55,876 nucleotides of DNA. Source: Rhodobacter sp. GTDB taxonomy: Bacteria > Pseudomonadota > Alphaproteobacteria > Rhodobacterales > Rhodobacteraceae. The notes under the pieces are model-generated. The model saw only the letters and a program-made list of their open reading frames with translations. It ran no database searches and had not been told where the DNA came from. The position numbers and the translations under genes are program-made. Positions 32,558 through 43,148 of the stretch are shown in pieces (within the stretch, counting starts at the first letter, position 1; the number at the start of each line of letters is the position of its first letter). Where the stretch lies: the NCBI GenBank assembly GCA_030066215.1, contig JASJCA010000011.1, positions 1 to 55,876 of the forward strand. The letters run 5' to 3'.

Positions 32558-34147
32558 ATGACCGATCTCGTCCCCGTGCGCCGCGCGCTGTTGTCCGTGT
32601 CCGACAAGACCGGGCTGTTGGAACTGGCGCAGGCTCTGGCGGCGCGGGGGGTGGAGCTGGTGTCGACCGGCGGCTCTGCGGGCATGCTGCGCGAGGCGGG
32701 GCTGGGGATCGTCGACGTGGCCGAGGTGACTGGGTTCCCCGAGATGATGGACGGGCGGGTCAAGACGCTGCACCCGGCCGTACATGGCGGGCTTCTGGCG
32801 CTGCGCGACGATCCCGGCCATGTGGCGGCGATGGCCGCGCACGGGATTGGCGCGATCGATCTTCTGGTGGTCAACCTCTATCCGTTCGAGGAAACCGTGG
32901 CGGGCGGGGCCGATTACACCACCGCGATCGAGAACATCGACATCGGCGGGCCGGCGATGATCCGCGCAGCGGCGAAGAACCACGGCTTCGTCGGCGTGGT
33001 GGTCGACGTGGCGGACTACGCCGCGCTGCTCTCTGAGCTCGACGCCCATGGTGGCGCGACCTCGCTGGACTTCCGCAAAGGGCTGGCGCTGACCGCCTAT
33101 GCGCGCACCGCGGCCTATGACGCGGCGGTGTCGGGCTGGCTGGCCGGTGCCCTCGGCACCGCGGCGCCGCGGCGGCGCGCCTTTGCCGGGACCCTGGCCC
33201 AGACCCTGCGCTATGGCGAGAACCCGCACCAGGCGGCGGCGTTCTACAAAGACGGCAGCGCCCGGCCCGGGGTGGCCAACGCGACCCAGCACCAGGGCAA
33301 GGAGCTGAGCTACAACAACATCAACGACACCGACGCGGCCTATGAGCTGGTCAGCGAATTCCCGCCCGCCGACGGCCCGGCCTGCGCGATCATCAAGCAT
33401 GCCAATCCCTGCGGCGTGGCTCATGGGGCGAGCCTGGCCGAGGCCTACGCCCGGGCCTTCGACTGCGACCGCACCTCGGCCTTCGGCGGCATCGTGGCGC
33501 TGAACCAGCGGCTCGACCGGGCGACGGCCGAGGCGGTGGTGCAGATCTTCACCGAGGTGGTGATCGCGCCGGGGGCGGATAACGACGCGCTAGAGGTGTT
33601 CGCGGCGAAGAAGAACCTGCGGCTATTGACCACGACCGGGCTGGCGAACCCGGCCGAGCCGATCCTGACGATGCGCCAGGTCGCCGGCGGCTATCTGGTG
33701 CAGGACAAGGATAACGGGCAGGTCTCGATGACCGATCTGCGCGTGGTGACCAAACGCGCCCCGACCGAGCAAGAGGTCAGCGACCTGCGCTTCGCCTGGA
33801 AGGTGGCCAAGCATGTGAAGTCGAACGCAATCGTCTATGTTCGGGACGGCGCGACGGTGGGGATCGGTGCGGGCCAGATGAGCCGGGTCGACAGCTCGAC
33901 CATCGCGGCGTTGAAGGCGCGGCGGATGGCCGAGGACTGCGGGCTGGCCGAGACGCCGGCCAAGGGTTCGGTGGTGGCCTCGGACGCGTTCTTTCCCTTT
34001 CCCGACGGGCTCTTGGCGGCGGCCGAGGCGGGTGCCACGGCGGTGATCCAGCCCGGCGGCTCGATGCGCGACGACGAGGTGATCGCGGCAGCCGACGCAG
34101 CCGGTCTGGCGATGGTCTTCACCGGCATGCGGCATTTCCGGCACTAG
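32558..34147 (+). CDS. purH: Bifunctional AICAR formyltransferase/IMP cyclohydrolase
   Basis: Last two steps of IMP synthesis. 529 residues: N-terminal IMPCH domain ([48 protein letters not shown]) and C-terminal AICARFT domain ([85 protein letters not shown]). GGAAGG precedes the ATG; the gap to the heparinase-like gene is 21 bases. purE and purK are elsewhere in this window. Confidence 0.97.
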   Translation: MTDLVPVRRALLSVSDKTGLLELAQALAARGVELVSTGGSAGMLREAGLGIVDVAEVTGFPEMMDGRVKTLHPAVHGGLLALRDDPGHVAAMAAHGIGAIDLLVVNLYPFEETVAGGADYTTAIENIDIGGPAMIRAAAKNHGFVGVVVDVADYAALLSELDAHGGATSLDFRKGLALTAYARTAAYDAAVSGWLAGALGTAAPRRRAFAGTLAQTLRYGENPHQAAAFYKDGSARPGVANATQHQGKELSYNNINDTDAAYELVSEFPPADGPACAIIKHANPCGVAHGASLAEAYARAFDCDRTSAFGGIVALNQRLDRATAEAVVQIFTEVVIAPGADNDALEVFAAKKNLRLLTTTGLANPAEPILTMRQVAGGYLVQDKDNGQVSMTDLRVVTKRAPTEQEVSDLRFAWKVAKHVKSNAIVYVRDGATVGIGAGQMSRVDSSTIAALKARRMAEDCGLAETPAKGSVVASDAFFPFPDGLLAAAEAGATAVIQPGGSMRDDEVIAAADAAGLAMVFTGMRHFRH

Positions 34148-34214
34148 GGCGGCATGAGACACGAGGTGATCAGCGATTGGGGGTGCCTGTGGTGCAGGCA
34201 CCAGCCACGGCGTG

Positions 34215-34388
34215 CGAAGCCGCGCGGTCGCCTGCCCGCGGGATGGCGATCCAACCTATCCGGGGCAGCGCTTTATCCCAGCCAAGTCCGTACGACGTCG
34301 CCACGGGGTTCGGCGGCAGCAAAGTCGCCAGCCCACCGGGGCGGGCAGGCGACCGCGCGGCGGCCTGCGGCCTTGATTCCGCGCGGGG
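34215..34388 (+). repeat. Divergent A-like intergenic repeat (composite copy, part 1)
   Basis: In the 495-bp gap between purH and lspA. It has GAAGCCGCGC at the start as in A3, CCCGCGGGATGGCGATCC, CTTTATCCCAGCCAAGTCCG, TACGACGTCG and CCTTGATTCCGCGC, but the central spacer is longer and carries the B-type AGCCCACCGGGGCGGG. Directly followed by an inverted B fragment. Confidence 0.7.
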
Positions 34389-34404
34389 AGCCTGGCGATG
34401 CCTG

Positions 34405-34473
34405 GGCCGGGTTAACAGTGCCGCAGGCGCCCCGGCCCAGCGACGGCCCGCCCCGGTGGGTCGGCGCTTTGTC
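34405..34473 (-). repeat. Inverted 3' fragment of subtype B (composite copy, part 2)
   Basis: GGCCGGGTTAACAG, GGCGCCCCGGCCCAGCG, CGGCCCGCCCCGGTGGG and GGCGCTTT match the reverse complement of the last third of B1 (2550-2612). Together with part 1 it shows a composite or nested arrangement. The rest of the gap, 34474-34642, holds nothing I can assign. Confidence 0.7.
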
Positions 34474-34642
34474 GAGGCCGGGTGCATCGTTCAATCGGAG
34501 CAATGATCTTGCACCATAAATCGAGCCGAACATGCGTCAGAGCGCCAACCCGCGGGCCGTCGCTGGACCGTGCGGGCACGGGTGGTTCAGGTACATGGCG
34601 GGCATTTCATCCAACGCGCCGCCCGCTCACCCCGAGGCCGGC

Positions 34643-35110
34643 ATGAAACGCTTGTTCGCCGTCGCCGCCGTGGTCTTCGGGCTCGACCAGATCACCAAAG
34701 TGCTGGTGGTGCAAATCCTGAACCTGCGCGAGGCGTTGGTGATCGACGTGTTGCCGCCGTTTCTGGTGTTCCAGATGGCCTGGAACCGCGGCGTCAATTT
34801 CGGGCTACTCGCCGGCGACGGCGACCTGACCCGGTGGCTTCTGATCGCCGTGGCGCTGGCGATCTCGGGCTGGGTGCTGTGGTGGATGCGGCGCGAAACC
34901 CGTGCTCTGGCGCTGATCTCGGCGGGGCTTCTGGTCGGTGGCGCCGTCGGCAACGTGGTCGACCGGGTGATCTACGGCGCGGTGGCGGATTTCCTCAACA
35001 TGTCGTGCTGCGGCTTCCAGAACCCCTATTCCTTCAACGTCGCTGACATCTCGATCTTCCTCGGTGCGGTCGGGCTGATCCTGTTCACCGGCGAAGAGAA
35101 GACCCCGTGA
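34643..35110 (+). CDS. lspA: Lipoprotein signal peptidase (signal peptidase II)
   Basis: Cleaves prolipoprotein signal peptides before the lipidated Cys. 155 residues, four membrane helices, aspartyl protease motifs VDRVIYGAVADFLN (catalytic Asp116) and FNVADISIF (Asp135), and WNRGVNFGLL. ATG 34643 gives the usual LspA N-terminus (MKRLFAVAAVVFGLDQITK); GAGG lies five bases upstream. Substrates in this window include the lipoproteins at 969-1385 and 35165-35695. Confidence 0.95.
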   Translation: MKRLFAVAAVVFGLDQITKVLVVQILNLREALVIDVLPPFLVFQMAWNRGVNFGLLAGDGDLTRWLLIAVALAISGWVLWWMRRETRALALISAGLLVGGAVGNVVDRVIYGAVADFLNMSCCGFQNPYSFNVADISIFLGAVGLILFTGEEKTP

Positions 35111-35164
35111 CCTCCCCCCGAAGATCGGCTAGACAAGTGCTAAGGGCGGTGTAAGGAAGCAGCG

Positions 35165-35695
35165 ATGCGGGCGACGGGTGGCAAAATGCTGTTGGTTCTG
35201 GCGGTCGGGCTGGCGCTCGCGGCCTGCGACCGGACCCGCGAGCCGCGGCTGCTCAACATCGCATCGAGCGACGAGGGCCCGGACGAATTCGCCATCCTGC
35301 CCAACAAGCCCCTGGAACAGCCAGAAAACTTCACTGAGCTGCCGCCGCCCAATCCCGGCGGGCGCAACCGCGTCGACGCCACGCCGGAAGAGGACGCGGT
35401 CGCGGCCCTCGGCGGCCGGCCCTCGGCGCTGAACGCCGGCGGCATCCCGTCGAGCGACGCCGCCCTGGTGCGCACCGCCGGCCGTTACGGTGTACAGCGC
35501 GGCATCCGTCAGCAACTCGCCGCCGAAGACCTCGCCTTCCGCCGCCGCAAGGACGGCCGCGTGCTGGAACGGCTCTTCAACGTCAACGTCTATTTCCGCG
35601 CCTACGAGGGCCAGTCGCTCGACCAATACGCCGAACTCGAACGCTTCCGCCGCATCGGCGTGCGCACCCCCGCCGCCCCACCCGAGCCGCAATAG
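35165..35695 (+). CDS. DUF3035 lipoprotein
   Basis: 176 residues; signal sequence with lipobox LALAACDRT (lipidated Cys20 or so), then EFAILPNKPLEQPENFTELPPPNPGGRNRVD, the DUF3035 core. The C-terminal half is charged (DLAFRRRKDGRVLERLFNV). Function unknown; it is consistently found between lspA and the M16 peptidase pair in related organisms, suggesting an envelope role. GGAAG precedes the ATG. Confidence 0.88.
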   Translation: MRATGGKMLLVLAVGLALAACDRTREPRLLNIASSDEGPDEFAILPNKPLEQPENFTELPPPNPGGRNRVDATPEEDAVAALGGRPSALNAGGIPSSDAALVRTAGRYGVQRGIRQQLAAEDLAFRRRKDGRVLERLFNVNVYFRAYEGQSLDQYAELERFRRIGVRTPAAPPEPQ

Positions 35696-35782
35696 GCGCC
35701 GCTCACAAAGCCGTTGCCGGGGTTGAAGCCGCGCCGCATTGGCGTACCTATCCCCGCAACCGACGCGACCCGAGGAGAGCCG

Positions 35783-37120
35783 ATGCGCCGTCTTGCCGCC
35801 TGCCTGATGTCCTGCCTTTTCGCCGTCACCGCCCAGGCCGCCGAGGTCACCACCTATACGCTCGACAACGGGCTCGAGATCGTCGTGCTGGAAGACCACC
35901 GCGCGCCGGTCGTCGTACATATGGTCTGGTACAGGGCCGGCGCCGCCGACGAGCCGCCGGGCAAGTCCGGCATCGCGCATTACCTCGAGCACCTTCTGTT
36001 CAAGGGCACCGACGACCTCGCACCCGGAGAGTTTTCCGATACCGTGGCGCGCAATGGCGGCAGCGACAACGCCTTCACCTCGTGGGACTACACCGGCTAT
36101 TTCCAGCGCGTCGCGGCCGACCGGCTGGAGCTGATGATGCAGATGGAGGCCGACCGGATGCGCGATCTGCGCCTTACCGGCACCGACATCCTGACCGAAC
36201 GCGACGTGATCATCGAAGAGCGCAACCAGCGGGTGGAGAACGACCCCGGTGCGCTGTTCAACGAACAGCGCCGCGCTGCGATGTACCTCAATCACCCCTA
36301 CGGCATCCCGATCATCGGCTGGCGCCACGAGGCCGAGGCGCTGACGCTAGACGACGCGCTGGCGTTCTACCGCACCTTCTACGCCCCCAACAACGCGATC
36401 CTGATCGTGGCCGGCGACGTGGAGCCCGAGGATGTGCTCGAGCTGGCGAAGACGCATTACGGCCCGCTGGCACCGACCCTCGGCCTCGGCGACCGGCAGC
36501 GGCCGGCCGAACCGCCGCAGCTGTCGGAACGGCGGCTGACCTTCGAGGACCCCCGCGTGGCGCAACCTTACGTCGTGCGCACCTATCTGGCGCCCGAACG
36601 CGACCCCGGCGCGCAGGAAGAGGCCGCGGCCCTGGTGCTGCTGGCCGAGCTGCTGGGCGGCAACGGCGCCACCTCGGTTCTGGGCCGCAAGCTGCAGTTC
36701 GAGGCGCAGAAGGCGGTCTTCACCTCGGCCTTCTACCAGGCCGTCAGCTATGACGACACCAGCTTTGGCTTCTACATCGTGCCGGTGCCGGGGCTGTCGC
36801 TGGCCGAGGCCGAGGCGGCGCTGGACCAGGCGGTCGACGAGTTCCTGGCCGAGGGCATCGATCCCGACCAATTCGCGCGGATCAAGATGCAGCTGCGGGC
36901 CTCGCGCATCTACGCCGAGGATTCGCCGCAGCGGCTGGCCCGGCGCTATGGCGCGGCACTGACCTCGGGGCTGACGGTCGAGGACATCGAGGCCTGGCCC
37001 GACATCCTGCAGGCGGTCACAGCAGAGGACGTTCTGGCCGCCGCCGAACGGGTCTTCGACCGGCGCCGTTCGGTGACTGGCTGGCTGATGCAACCCCAGT
37101 CGCAGGAGGTGACGCAATGA
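35783..37120 (+). CDS. M16 zinc metallopeptidase, catalytic subunit type
   Basis: 445 residues with a signal peptide (AVTAQA-A). The inverted zinc motif HYLEH is at 66-70 (SGIAHYLEHLLFKGT), with the third ligand Glu in the following helix (ERDVIIEERNQRVEND). This is the pitrilysin/processing-peptidase family, here periplasmic. Its partner lacking the zinc motif follows with a four-base overlap, as in other bacterial M16 pairs where the two form a heterodimer. GAGGAGAG supports ATG 35783 rather than a start 23 codons earlier. Confidence 0.94.
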   Translation: MRRLAACLMSCLFAVTAQAAEVTTYTLDNGLEIVVLEDHRAPVVVHMVWYRAGAADEPPGKSGIAHYLEHLLFKGTDDLAPGEFSDTVARNGGSDNAFTSWDYTGYFQRVAADRLELMMQMEADRMRDLRLTGTDILTERDVIIEERNQRVENDPGALFNEQRRAAMYLNHPYGIPIIGWRHEAEALTLDDALAFYRTFYAPNNAILIVAGDVEPEDVLELAKTHYGPLAPTLGLGDRQRPAEPPQLSERRLTFEDPRVAQPYVVRTYLAPERDPGAQEEAAALVLLAELLGGNGATSVLGRKLQFEAQKAVFTSAFYQAVSYDDTSFGFYIVPVPGLSLAEAEAALDQAVDEFLAEGIDPDQFARIKMQLRASRIYAEDSPQRLARRYGAALTSGLTVEDIEAWPDILQAVTAEDVLAAAERVFDRRRSVTGWLMQPQSQEVTQ

Positions 37121-38430
37121 TCCGGCTTGCGTTCGCCCTGACCGGCCTGCTGTTCGCCGCCCTGCCGGCCCGCGCGGCGGTCGAGATCCAGGAAGTCGTT
37201 TCGCCCGGCGGCATCACCGCCTGGCTGGTCGAGGAACATTCGATCCCCTTCGTCGCGCTGGAGCTGCAGTTCAAGGGCGGCGCCTCGCTCGACGCGGCCG
37301 GAAAGCGCGGCGCGATCAACCTCATGACCGGGCTGATCGAGGAAGGCGCCGGCGATCTGGACGCGCAAGGCTTCGCCGAGGCGGTCGAGAGCCTGGCGGC
37401 GCGGTTCAGCTTCGATGTGTTCGACGACGGCCTGTCGATCTCGGCGCAGTTCCTGACCGAGACCCGCGAGGCCTCGGTGGCGCTGCTGAAATCCGCCCTG
37501 ACCGAGCCGCGCTTCGACGATGACGCCATCGAACGGGTGCGCCAGCAGGTGCTGTCGATTATCCGCTCCGACGCGACCGACCCCGACGAGATCGCCAGCC
37601 AGGCCTTCGACGGGCTGTTTTTCGGCGATCACCCCTATGGCTCGTCGCTGAACGGTACGCTCGAGTCGGTGGGCGCGCTGACCCGCGACGACATCGTCGC
37701 AGCCCATGACCGGGTGATCAGCCGCGACCATCTGTTCGTGGCTGCGGTCGGCGACATCACGGCCGAAGAGCTGGGCGCGATGCTCGACGATCTGTTGGGC
37801 GATCTGCCGGCCAGCGGTGCGCCCGAGCCCGCGCTCGCCGAGATCGGCGTCGCCGGCGGCATCACCGTGGTGCCGTTCGAGACCCCTCAATCGGTGGCGA
37901 TTTTCGGCCATTCCGGGATCGCGCGCGACGATCCGGATTTCTTCGCCGCCTTCGTGATGAACCAGATCCTCGGCGGCGGCAATTTCTCGTCGCGGCTGAT
38001 GGAGGAGGTGCGCGAAAAGCGCGGGCTGACCTATGGCGTCTATTCCTATCTGATGGACAAGGATTATGCCGATCTGGTGGTCGGGCGCGTGGCCTCGGCC
38101 AACGACCGCATCGCCGACGCAATCGCGGTGATCAAGGACGAGTGGGCTCGGGTCGCCGCCGAGGGCGTGTCGGACGCAGAGCTCGCCGACGCCAAGACCT
38201 ACCTCACCGGCGCCTACCCGTTGCGGTTCGACGGCAATGCCCGGATCGCCGGGCTGCTCGTCGGCATGCAGACCGCCGGCCTGCCGATCGACTACATCGC
38301 CACCCGCAACGACAAGGTCAACGCGGTGACCGCCGAAGACATCCGCCGCGTCGCCGCCCGCCTGATCGACCCCGAGGCGCTGCATTTCGTCGTGGTGGGC
38401 CAGCCCGAGGGGCTGGAAGCGACGAACTGA
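37117..38430 (+). CDS. M16 peptidase-like protein, non-catalytic partner
   Basis: 437 residues; signal peptide ALPARAA. The region aligned to HxxEH reads [12 protein letters not shown], so the zinc site is missing, while the substrate-binding [14 protein letters not shown] with the conserved Arg and Tyr is present at about 305-318. This matches the R/Y-type partner subunit of dimeric M16 enzymes. Start overlaps the catalytic subunit stop (ATGA), ensuring coupled expression. Confidence 0.93.
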   Translation: MIRLAFALTGLLFAALPARAAVEIQEVVSPGGITAWLVEEHSIPFVALELQFKGGASLDAAGKRGAINLMTGLIEEGAGDLDAQGFAEAVESLAARFSFDVFDDGLSISAQFLTETREASVALLKSALTEPRFDDDAIERVRQQVLSIIRSDATDPDEIASQAFDGLFFGDHPYGSSLNGTLESVGALTRDDIVAAHDRVISRDHLFVAAVGDITAEELGAMLDDLLGDLPASGAPEPALAEIGVAGGITVVPFETPQSVAIFGHSGIARDDPDFFAAFVMNQILGGGNFSSRLMEEVREKRGLTYGVYSYLMDKDYADLVVGRVASANDRIADAIAVIKDEWARVAAEGVSDAELADAKTYLTGAYPLRFDGNARIAGLLVGMQTAGLPIDYIATRNDKVNAVTAEDIRRVAARLIDPEALHFVVVGQPEGLEATN

Positions 38431-38461
38431 GGGGCGGTGGGGCGCGTCGAAATCTCGCGCC

Positions 38462-38645
38462 AGGCGCGGAGTCAAGGCGCGCAGCGCCGCCGCGCCATCG
38501 CCAACCCGCCCCGGAGGGGTGGCGATTTTCCGACACTTGCGCATCGCTAGAGGTCCTACGGACCGGACAGCCATAAAGTGCACCCGTTCCCGCGTCGGCT
38601 CGCCACCCCGCGGGTTGGCGAAGGCGCGGCTCTCCGCTACCTCAC
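38462..38645 (-). repeat. Intergenic repeat, subtype A, copy A4
   Basis: In the 337-bp gap between the M16 pair and mutL. The minus strand reads AACCCGCGGGGTGGCGAGCC, CTTTATGGCTGTCCGGTCCG, TAGGACCTC, CGGGGCGGGTTGGCGATGG, GCGCGCCTTGACTCCGCGCC. The end nearest mutL extends with GGTGAGGTAG as in A3 (GGTGAG). No gene lies in the gap. Confidence 0.85.
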
Positions 38646-38767
38646 CGACCTCCGCTCGAGGCCAAAGTCCACCCGCCCTTTCGCATCCAGACCCGTTCCC
38701 AATCGAGGTTAACCCAACCGCAATTCGGCATGGTCGAATCGGGCCCGGGCATGCTATCCCTAGCGGC

Positions 38768-40633
38768 ATGCCTGCCGCACACCCCAAGATAGGCGCCGAT
38801 CGCCCGGTGATCCGTCAGCTCGACGAGGCTGCGATCAACCGGATCGCGGCGGGCGAGGTGGTGGAACGGCCGGCCTCTGCGGTGAAGGAACTGGTCGAGA
38901 ACGCGCTCGACGCCGAGGCGCGACGGATCGAAGTGGCGGTCGCCGACGGCGGCAAGACGCTGATCCGGGTGACCGACGACGGCCTCGGCATCGCGGCCGC
39001 GGACCTGCCCCTGGCGCTGGCGCGCCACGCCACCTCGAAGATCGACGGCAGCGACCTTCTGAACATCAAAAGCTTCGGGTTCCGGGGCGAGGCCTTGCCG
39101 TCGCTCGGCGCGGTGGGGCGTCTGACGATCACCTCGCGCGTAGCCGGCGCGGAGGCCGCCGAGATCACCGTGGCGGGCGGGCGCCAGGGCGCGGTGCGGC
39201 CGGCGGCGCTCAACGCCGGCACCGTGGTCGCGCTGCGCGATCTCTTCTACGCCACCCCTGCGCGGCTGAAGTTCTTGCGCACCGACCGGGCCGAGGCGCA
39301 GGCCATCGCCGACGTGGTCAAGCGCCTGGCGATGGCCGAGCCCTTCGTCGCGTTCACCCTGCGCGACGTCTCGGGCGGCGGCGAAGGCCGCGTGGTGTTC
39401 CGCGCCGAGGCCGAGACCGGTGACCTATTTAACGCGCTGCACCGGCGGCTGTCACGGGTTCTGGGCGCGGAGTTCGCCGAGAACGCGCTGAAGATCGACA
39501 CAGTGCGCGAGAGGCTGCGGCTGACCGGCTACGCCGCCCTGCCGACCTATTCGCGCGGCTCGAGCGTCGCGCAATACCTCTTCGTCAATGGCCGCCCGGT
39601 GCGCGACAAGATGCTCTACGGCGCACTGCGGGCGGCCTATGCCGACCTGCTGAGCCGCGACCGGCACCCCGCGGCAGCCCTGTTCCTCGACTGCGATCCG
39701 CAACGGGTCGACGTGAACGTGCACCCCGCAAAGGCCGAGGTTCGGTTCCGCGAGCCCGGCCTGGCGCGCGGGCTGATCGTCAGCGCCCTGCGCCACGCCC
39801 TGGCCGAGGCCGGGCATCGGGCCGCGACGACGGTGGCGGGCGCGACGCTGGGCGCGATGCGGCCCGCGCCGGGCGGGGCGCCGGTCTACCGGATGGACCG
39901 GCCATCGGGCGGCGCGGTGCGCACGGCCTATGCCGCGCAGGCGCCGGGTCTGGCCGAGCGCCCCCTGGCCTGGGACGGCGCGCCCGGCGCGGAGCCGGCG
40001 GCGGCGCCCCTGTCGGGCCGGGTCGAGGCGCCGGACGAGGTGACGGGCGCTGATCATCCGCTGGGCGCGGCGCGGGCGCAGGTGCACGAAAACTACATCA
40101 TCGCCCAGACCGCCGACGGCATCGTCATCGTCGACCAGCACGCCGCGCATGAACGGCTGGTCTACGAGACGCTGAAACGCCAGATGGCCGCGTCCGGCGT
40201 CGCCGCGCAGGCGCTCTTGATTCCTGAAATCGTTGAATTTTCAGAGGCGGACGCGACGCGCTTGTTGAATATGTCGGAGGACCTGAAGCGGCTTGGCCTG
40301 ACGCTGGAACCGTTCGGCGGCGGCGCTGTGGCGGTGCGCGAGACGCCGGCGATCCTTGGACCGGTAGACGCGGGCGCGATGCTGCGCGACATCCTCGACG
40401 AACTCGCCGATCAGGGCGACAGCCGCACCCTGCAGGTGCGGATCGAGGCGGTGCTGAGCCGGATCGCCTGCCACGGCTCGGTGCGGTCGGGGCGGCGGAT
40501 GCAGGCGGACGAGATGAACGCGCTTCTGCGCGAGATGGAGACGACGCCGCATTCGGGCCAGTGCAACCACGGCCGGCCGACTTACGTCGAGCTGAAGCTG
40601 GCCGATATCGAGCGGCTGTTCGGGCGGACATGA
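38768..40633 (+). CDS. mutL: DNA mismatch repair protein MutL
   Basis: 621 residues. GHKL ATPase domain: [56 protein letters not shown]. The C-terminal dimer domain carries the endonuclease motif [12 protein letters not shown] (near residue 455) plus [11 protein letters not shown] and QCNHGRPT, so this is the nicking type rather than the E. coli MutH-dependent type. ATG 38768 ([19 protein letters not shown]); upstream frame runs through repeat A4 and is not coding. rmuC follows with an ATGA overlap. Confidence 0.96.
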   Translation: MPAAHPKIGADRPVIRQLDEAAINRIAAGEVVERPASAVKELVENALDAEARRIEVAVADGGKTLIRVTDDGLGIAAADLPLALARHATSKIDGSDLLNIKSFGFRGEALPSLGAVGRLTITSRVAGAEAAEITVAGGRQGAVRPAALNAGTVVALRDLFYATPARLKFLRTDRAEAQAIADVVKRLAMAEPFVAFTLRDVSGGGEGRVVFRAEAETGDLFNALHRRLSRVLGAEFAENALKIDTVRERLRLTGYAALPTYSRGSSVAQYLFVNGRPVRDKMLYGALRAAYADLLSRDRHPAAALFLDCDPQRVDVNVHPAKAEVRFREPGLARGLIVSALRHALAEAGHRAATTVAGATLGAMRPAPGGAPVYRMDRPSGGAVRTAYAAQAPGLAERPLAWDGAPGAEPAAAPLSGRVEAPDEVTGADHPLGAARAQVHENYIIAQTADGIVIVDQHAAHERLVYETLKRQMAASGVAAQALLIPEIVEFSEADATRLLNMSEDLKRLGLTLEPFGGGAVAVRETPAILGPVDAGAMLRDILDELADQGDSRTLQVRIEAVLSRIACHGSVRSGRRMQADEMNALLREMETTPHSGQCNHGRPTYVELKLADIERLFGRT

Positions 40634-41808
40634 TCGAGATCGGCGGCCAGATCTATGCCTTGAGCGACCCCGCGGTTCTAGCGGTGATCGGGGGTGCTGG
40701 GCTGGCCTTGCTGATCGTCGCCTTGCTAATCGTGGCGGCCAGGGCGGCGGGGCGATCGGCCCGGGCCGCCGAACCGCTCGCGCAACAGCTGTCGCATCTG
40801 GGCCACCGGGTGCAGCATCTCAGCGACGGGCAGCAGCAGCTGGCCGGCGGGCTGACCCATGTCTCTGAGGCGCAGGCGGCGAGCCAGGCCAACATGCTGA
40901 CCTTGATGGAACAGCGCCTGGCCGAAGTCTCGGCGAAGATGAACGACAACCTGGCCGGCTCGGCGACGCGGACGGCGCGCAGCCTGGGCGAATTGCAACA
41001 GCGGCTGGAGACCATCGACAAGGCGCAGCGCAATATCGAGAAGCTCTCGGGCGACGTGCTGAGCCTGCAGGACATCCTGTCGAACAAACAGACGCGGGGG
41101 GCGTTCGGCGAAATCCAGCTCAACGACATCGTCGAGAAGGCGCTGCCGCGGGACAGCTACGCGCTTCAGGCGACGCTGTCGAACGGCAAGCGTGCCGATT
41201 GCCTGATCCATCTGCCGAACCCGCCCGGGCCGATCGTGATCGACGCGAAATTCCCGCTGGAAGCCTATGAGCGGCTGCGCAAGGCCGGCGACGACCGGGC
41301 TCTGAACGAGGCCGCGAAAGAGTTGCGCGCCTCGGTCAAGACCCACATCAAAGCCATATCAGACAAGTACATTCTGGACGGCGAGACCGCGGACGGGGCG
41401 CTGATGTTCCTGCCGTCCGAGGCGGTCTATGCCGAGCTGCACGCGAACTTCCCCGAGCTGGTGCGCGAGGGCTTCGCGGCGCGGGTCTGGATCGTGTCGC
41501 CCACGACCTGCATGGCGACCCTGAACACGATGCGGGCGATCCTGAAGGATGCGCGGATGCGCGAACAGGCCGGCGCGATCCGCAAGACGCTCAAGCAGCT
41601 CCACCGCGACGTGGAACTGGTGGTGGAGCGGGTGAACAAGCTTCACACCCATTTCAACCAGGCCCGCGGCGATCTCGAAGGCATCGGCACCGCCGCCGAG
41701 CGGGCCGGTAAACGTGCGGCGCGGCTGGATAATTTCGACTTCGAAGAGCTCGAGCCGGCGGCGGAGGCGCAGGTGGTGGCGTTGCGGTCGTCCTCGGACG
41801 GGGCGTGA
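40630..41808 (+). CDS. rmuC: RmuC-family DNA recombination protein
   Basis: 392 residues: N-terminal membrane helix (about 16-38), a long coiled coil (about 50-160), then the RmuC nuclease-like domain: [79 protein letters not shown] and [19 protein letters not shown]. RmuC limits recombination-linked inversions in E. coli; its exact activity is unclear. Cotranscribed with mutL. Confidence 0.93.
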   Translation: MIEIGGQIYALSDPAVLAVIGGAGLALLIVALLIVAARAAGRSARAAEPLAQQLSHLGHRVQHLSDGQQQLAGGLTHVSEAQAASQANMLTLMEQRLAEVSAKMNDNLAGSATRTARSLGELQQRLETIDKAQRNIEKLSGDVLSLQDILSNKQTRGAFGEIQLNDIVEKALPRDSYALQATLSNGKRADCLIHLPNPPGPIVIDAKFPLEAYERLRKAGDDRALNEAAKELRASVKTHIKAISDKYILDGETADGALMFLPSEAVYAELHANFPELVREGFAARVWIVSPTTCMATLNTMRAILKDARMREQAGAIRKTLKQLHRDVELVVERVNKLHTHFNQARGDLEGIGTAAERAGKRAARLDNFDFEELEPAAEAQVVALRSSSDGA

Positions 41809-41841
41809 TCCGATTGCGCGCTGCCGCGCACCGGTCTTGCC

Positions 41842-41917
41842 GGGTGTGAGGCGACGCGTCGGGTCGATATCGCCTGGGTTGCGGTGGCTTGGCGTGGGTA
41901 TTTGGGACGAGAAGAAG
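41842..41917 (+). repeat. 75-bp intergenic element, copy 1
   Basis: It ends in GTATTTGGGACGAGAAGAAG (41898-41917), found identically at 47912-47931. Upstream, both copies have GAGGCGACGC and scattered shared bases (GTCG, TTGCGGTGG-like). It ends 13 bases before the ureohydrolase ATG. Confidence 0.7.
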
Positions 41918-41930
41918 CCGGGGGGCGGAG

Positions 41931-42896
41931 ATGGCGGAGCGATTTTTTCAGCCGGTGTCGGGGCTGGAGCTGCCGCGGTTTGCCGGGGTGCCGACGTTTA
42001 TGCGGCTGCCGTTGGTGCCGCCGGAACACGAGCGATTTCAAGAGGTTGAGGTTGGGCTGATCGGGGTGCCCTGGGACGCCGGGACGACCAACCGGCCGGG
42101 GCCGCGGCATGGGCCGCGGCAGCTGCGGGATCTCTCGACGATGATCCGGGCCGAGAACGGGGCGACGGGCGTGCGGCCGTTCGAGGCGGCGAACTGTGCC
42201 GATTTGGGCGACGTGGGGCCGAATCCAGCCGATATCGAGGACTCGATGGCGCGGATAACGGCGTTTTATCAGCGGGTTACGGCGGCGGGCATCCGGCCCT
42301 TGACGGCCGGGGGGGATCATTTGGTGTCGCTGCCGATCCTCCGGGCGCTGGCTGCCGACGGGCCCCTGGGGATGCTGCATTTCGACAGCCACACCGACCT
42401 TTTTCACAGCTATTTCAATGGCATGATGTATACACACGGGACCCCGTTCCGGCGCGCGGTGGAAGAGGGGCTGTTGGACCCCAAGCGGGTGGTGCAGATC
42501 GGCATCCGCGGAACCGCCTATGACACCGAGGATCGCGATTTCGCCCGGGCCGAGGGGATCAAAGTCATTGAGATCGAAGAGCTTTTTGCCCGCGGCGCCG
42601 GGGATGTGATGGCCGAGGCGCGGGACATCGTGGGCGCGGGGAGAACGTATGTCAGCTACGACATCGATTTCGTCGATCCGGCCTTCGCCCCGGGCACCGG
42701 AACGCCCGAGGTCGGCGGACCGACTTCGTTCCAAGCCCTTCAAGTCGCACGTGAATTGTCCGGCGTCGACATCGTCGGGGCGGACCTCGTCGAGGTGTCG
42801 CCGCCCTTCGACCAGACCGGCGGGACAGCGTTTCTGGGGGTCTCGATCATGTTCGAGATGCTCTGCGCGATGGTCCAGGGGCCGAATCAGGGTTAA
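41931..42896 (+). CDS. speB: Agmatinase-type ureohydrolase
   Basis: 321 residues of the arginase/agmatinase family. Manganese-binding motifs: GGDH (about 140-143), MLHFDSHTDLF (the usual DAHxD with Ser in place of Ala) and SYDIDFVDPAFAPGTGTPEVGG. YTHGTPFRRAVEEGLL is typical of agmatinases. It would split agmatine into putrescine and urea; guanidinobutyrase or another guanidine hydrolase activity cannot be excluded. GGAG precedes ATG 41931 by a few bases. Confidence 0.85.
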   Translation: MAERFFQPVSGLELPRFAGVPTFMRLPLVPPEHERFQEVEVGLIGVPWDAGTTNRPGPRHGPRQLRDLSTMIRAENGATGVRPFEAANCADLGDVGPNPADIEDSMARITAFYQRVTAAGIRPLTAGGDHLVSLPILRALAADGPLGMLHFDSHTDLFHSYFNGMMYTHGTPFRRAVEEGLLDPKRVVQIGIRGTAYDTEDRDFARAEGIKVIEIEELFARGAGDVMAEARDIVGAGRTYVSYDIDFVDPAFAPGTGTPEVGGPTSFQALQVARELSGVDIVGADLVEVSPPFDQTGGTAFLGVSIMFEMLCAMVQGPNQG

Positions 42897-42931
42897 CGCG
42901 CTGGAATCCGGCGATTTCGTCTGTCTGTATC

Positions 42932-42960
42932 ACGTCGGTAAAACGTCGGTATTACGTCGG
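42932..42960 (+). promoter_or_regulatory. Three ACGTCGG repeats with 11-bp phasing
   Basis: ACGTCGG at 42932-42938, 42943-42949 and 42954-42960, exactly one helical turn apart. Direct repeats of about 7 bp with 11-bp spacing are the binding pattern of OmpR/PhoB-type response regulators. It lies about 190 bases before the bactofilin-like gene. Confidence 0.45.
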
Positions 42961-43148
42961 TGTGCGGTCTGCCGGCTTGCGCGGTTAACAGAGCGCGCAG
43001 AGCGGGAACGAAGTCTTCACTGCAGGCTGACGGCGGCGTGAGTCGCGACGGGCTTTCCCAGGGTCCACGACGGCCGAATTGATGTACCGCAAAGCTGGGC
43101 GCGTGGCGCAACCGTAAGCTGCTGCGCATTGGTGCAGGGAGACATGCG

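Noticed and set aside
18088..38645. Open frames through the subtype A repeats giving similar peptides (PRGG...FMAV-SVG...GRVGDG)
   Set aside because: The likeness comes from the repeated DNA. The frame breaks at different places in different copies (an extra base in A1 and A2 after GATGG) and no copy has a ribosome site.
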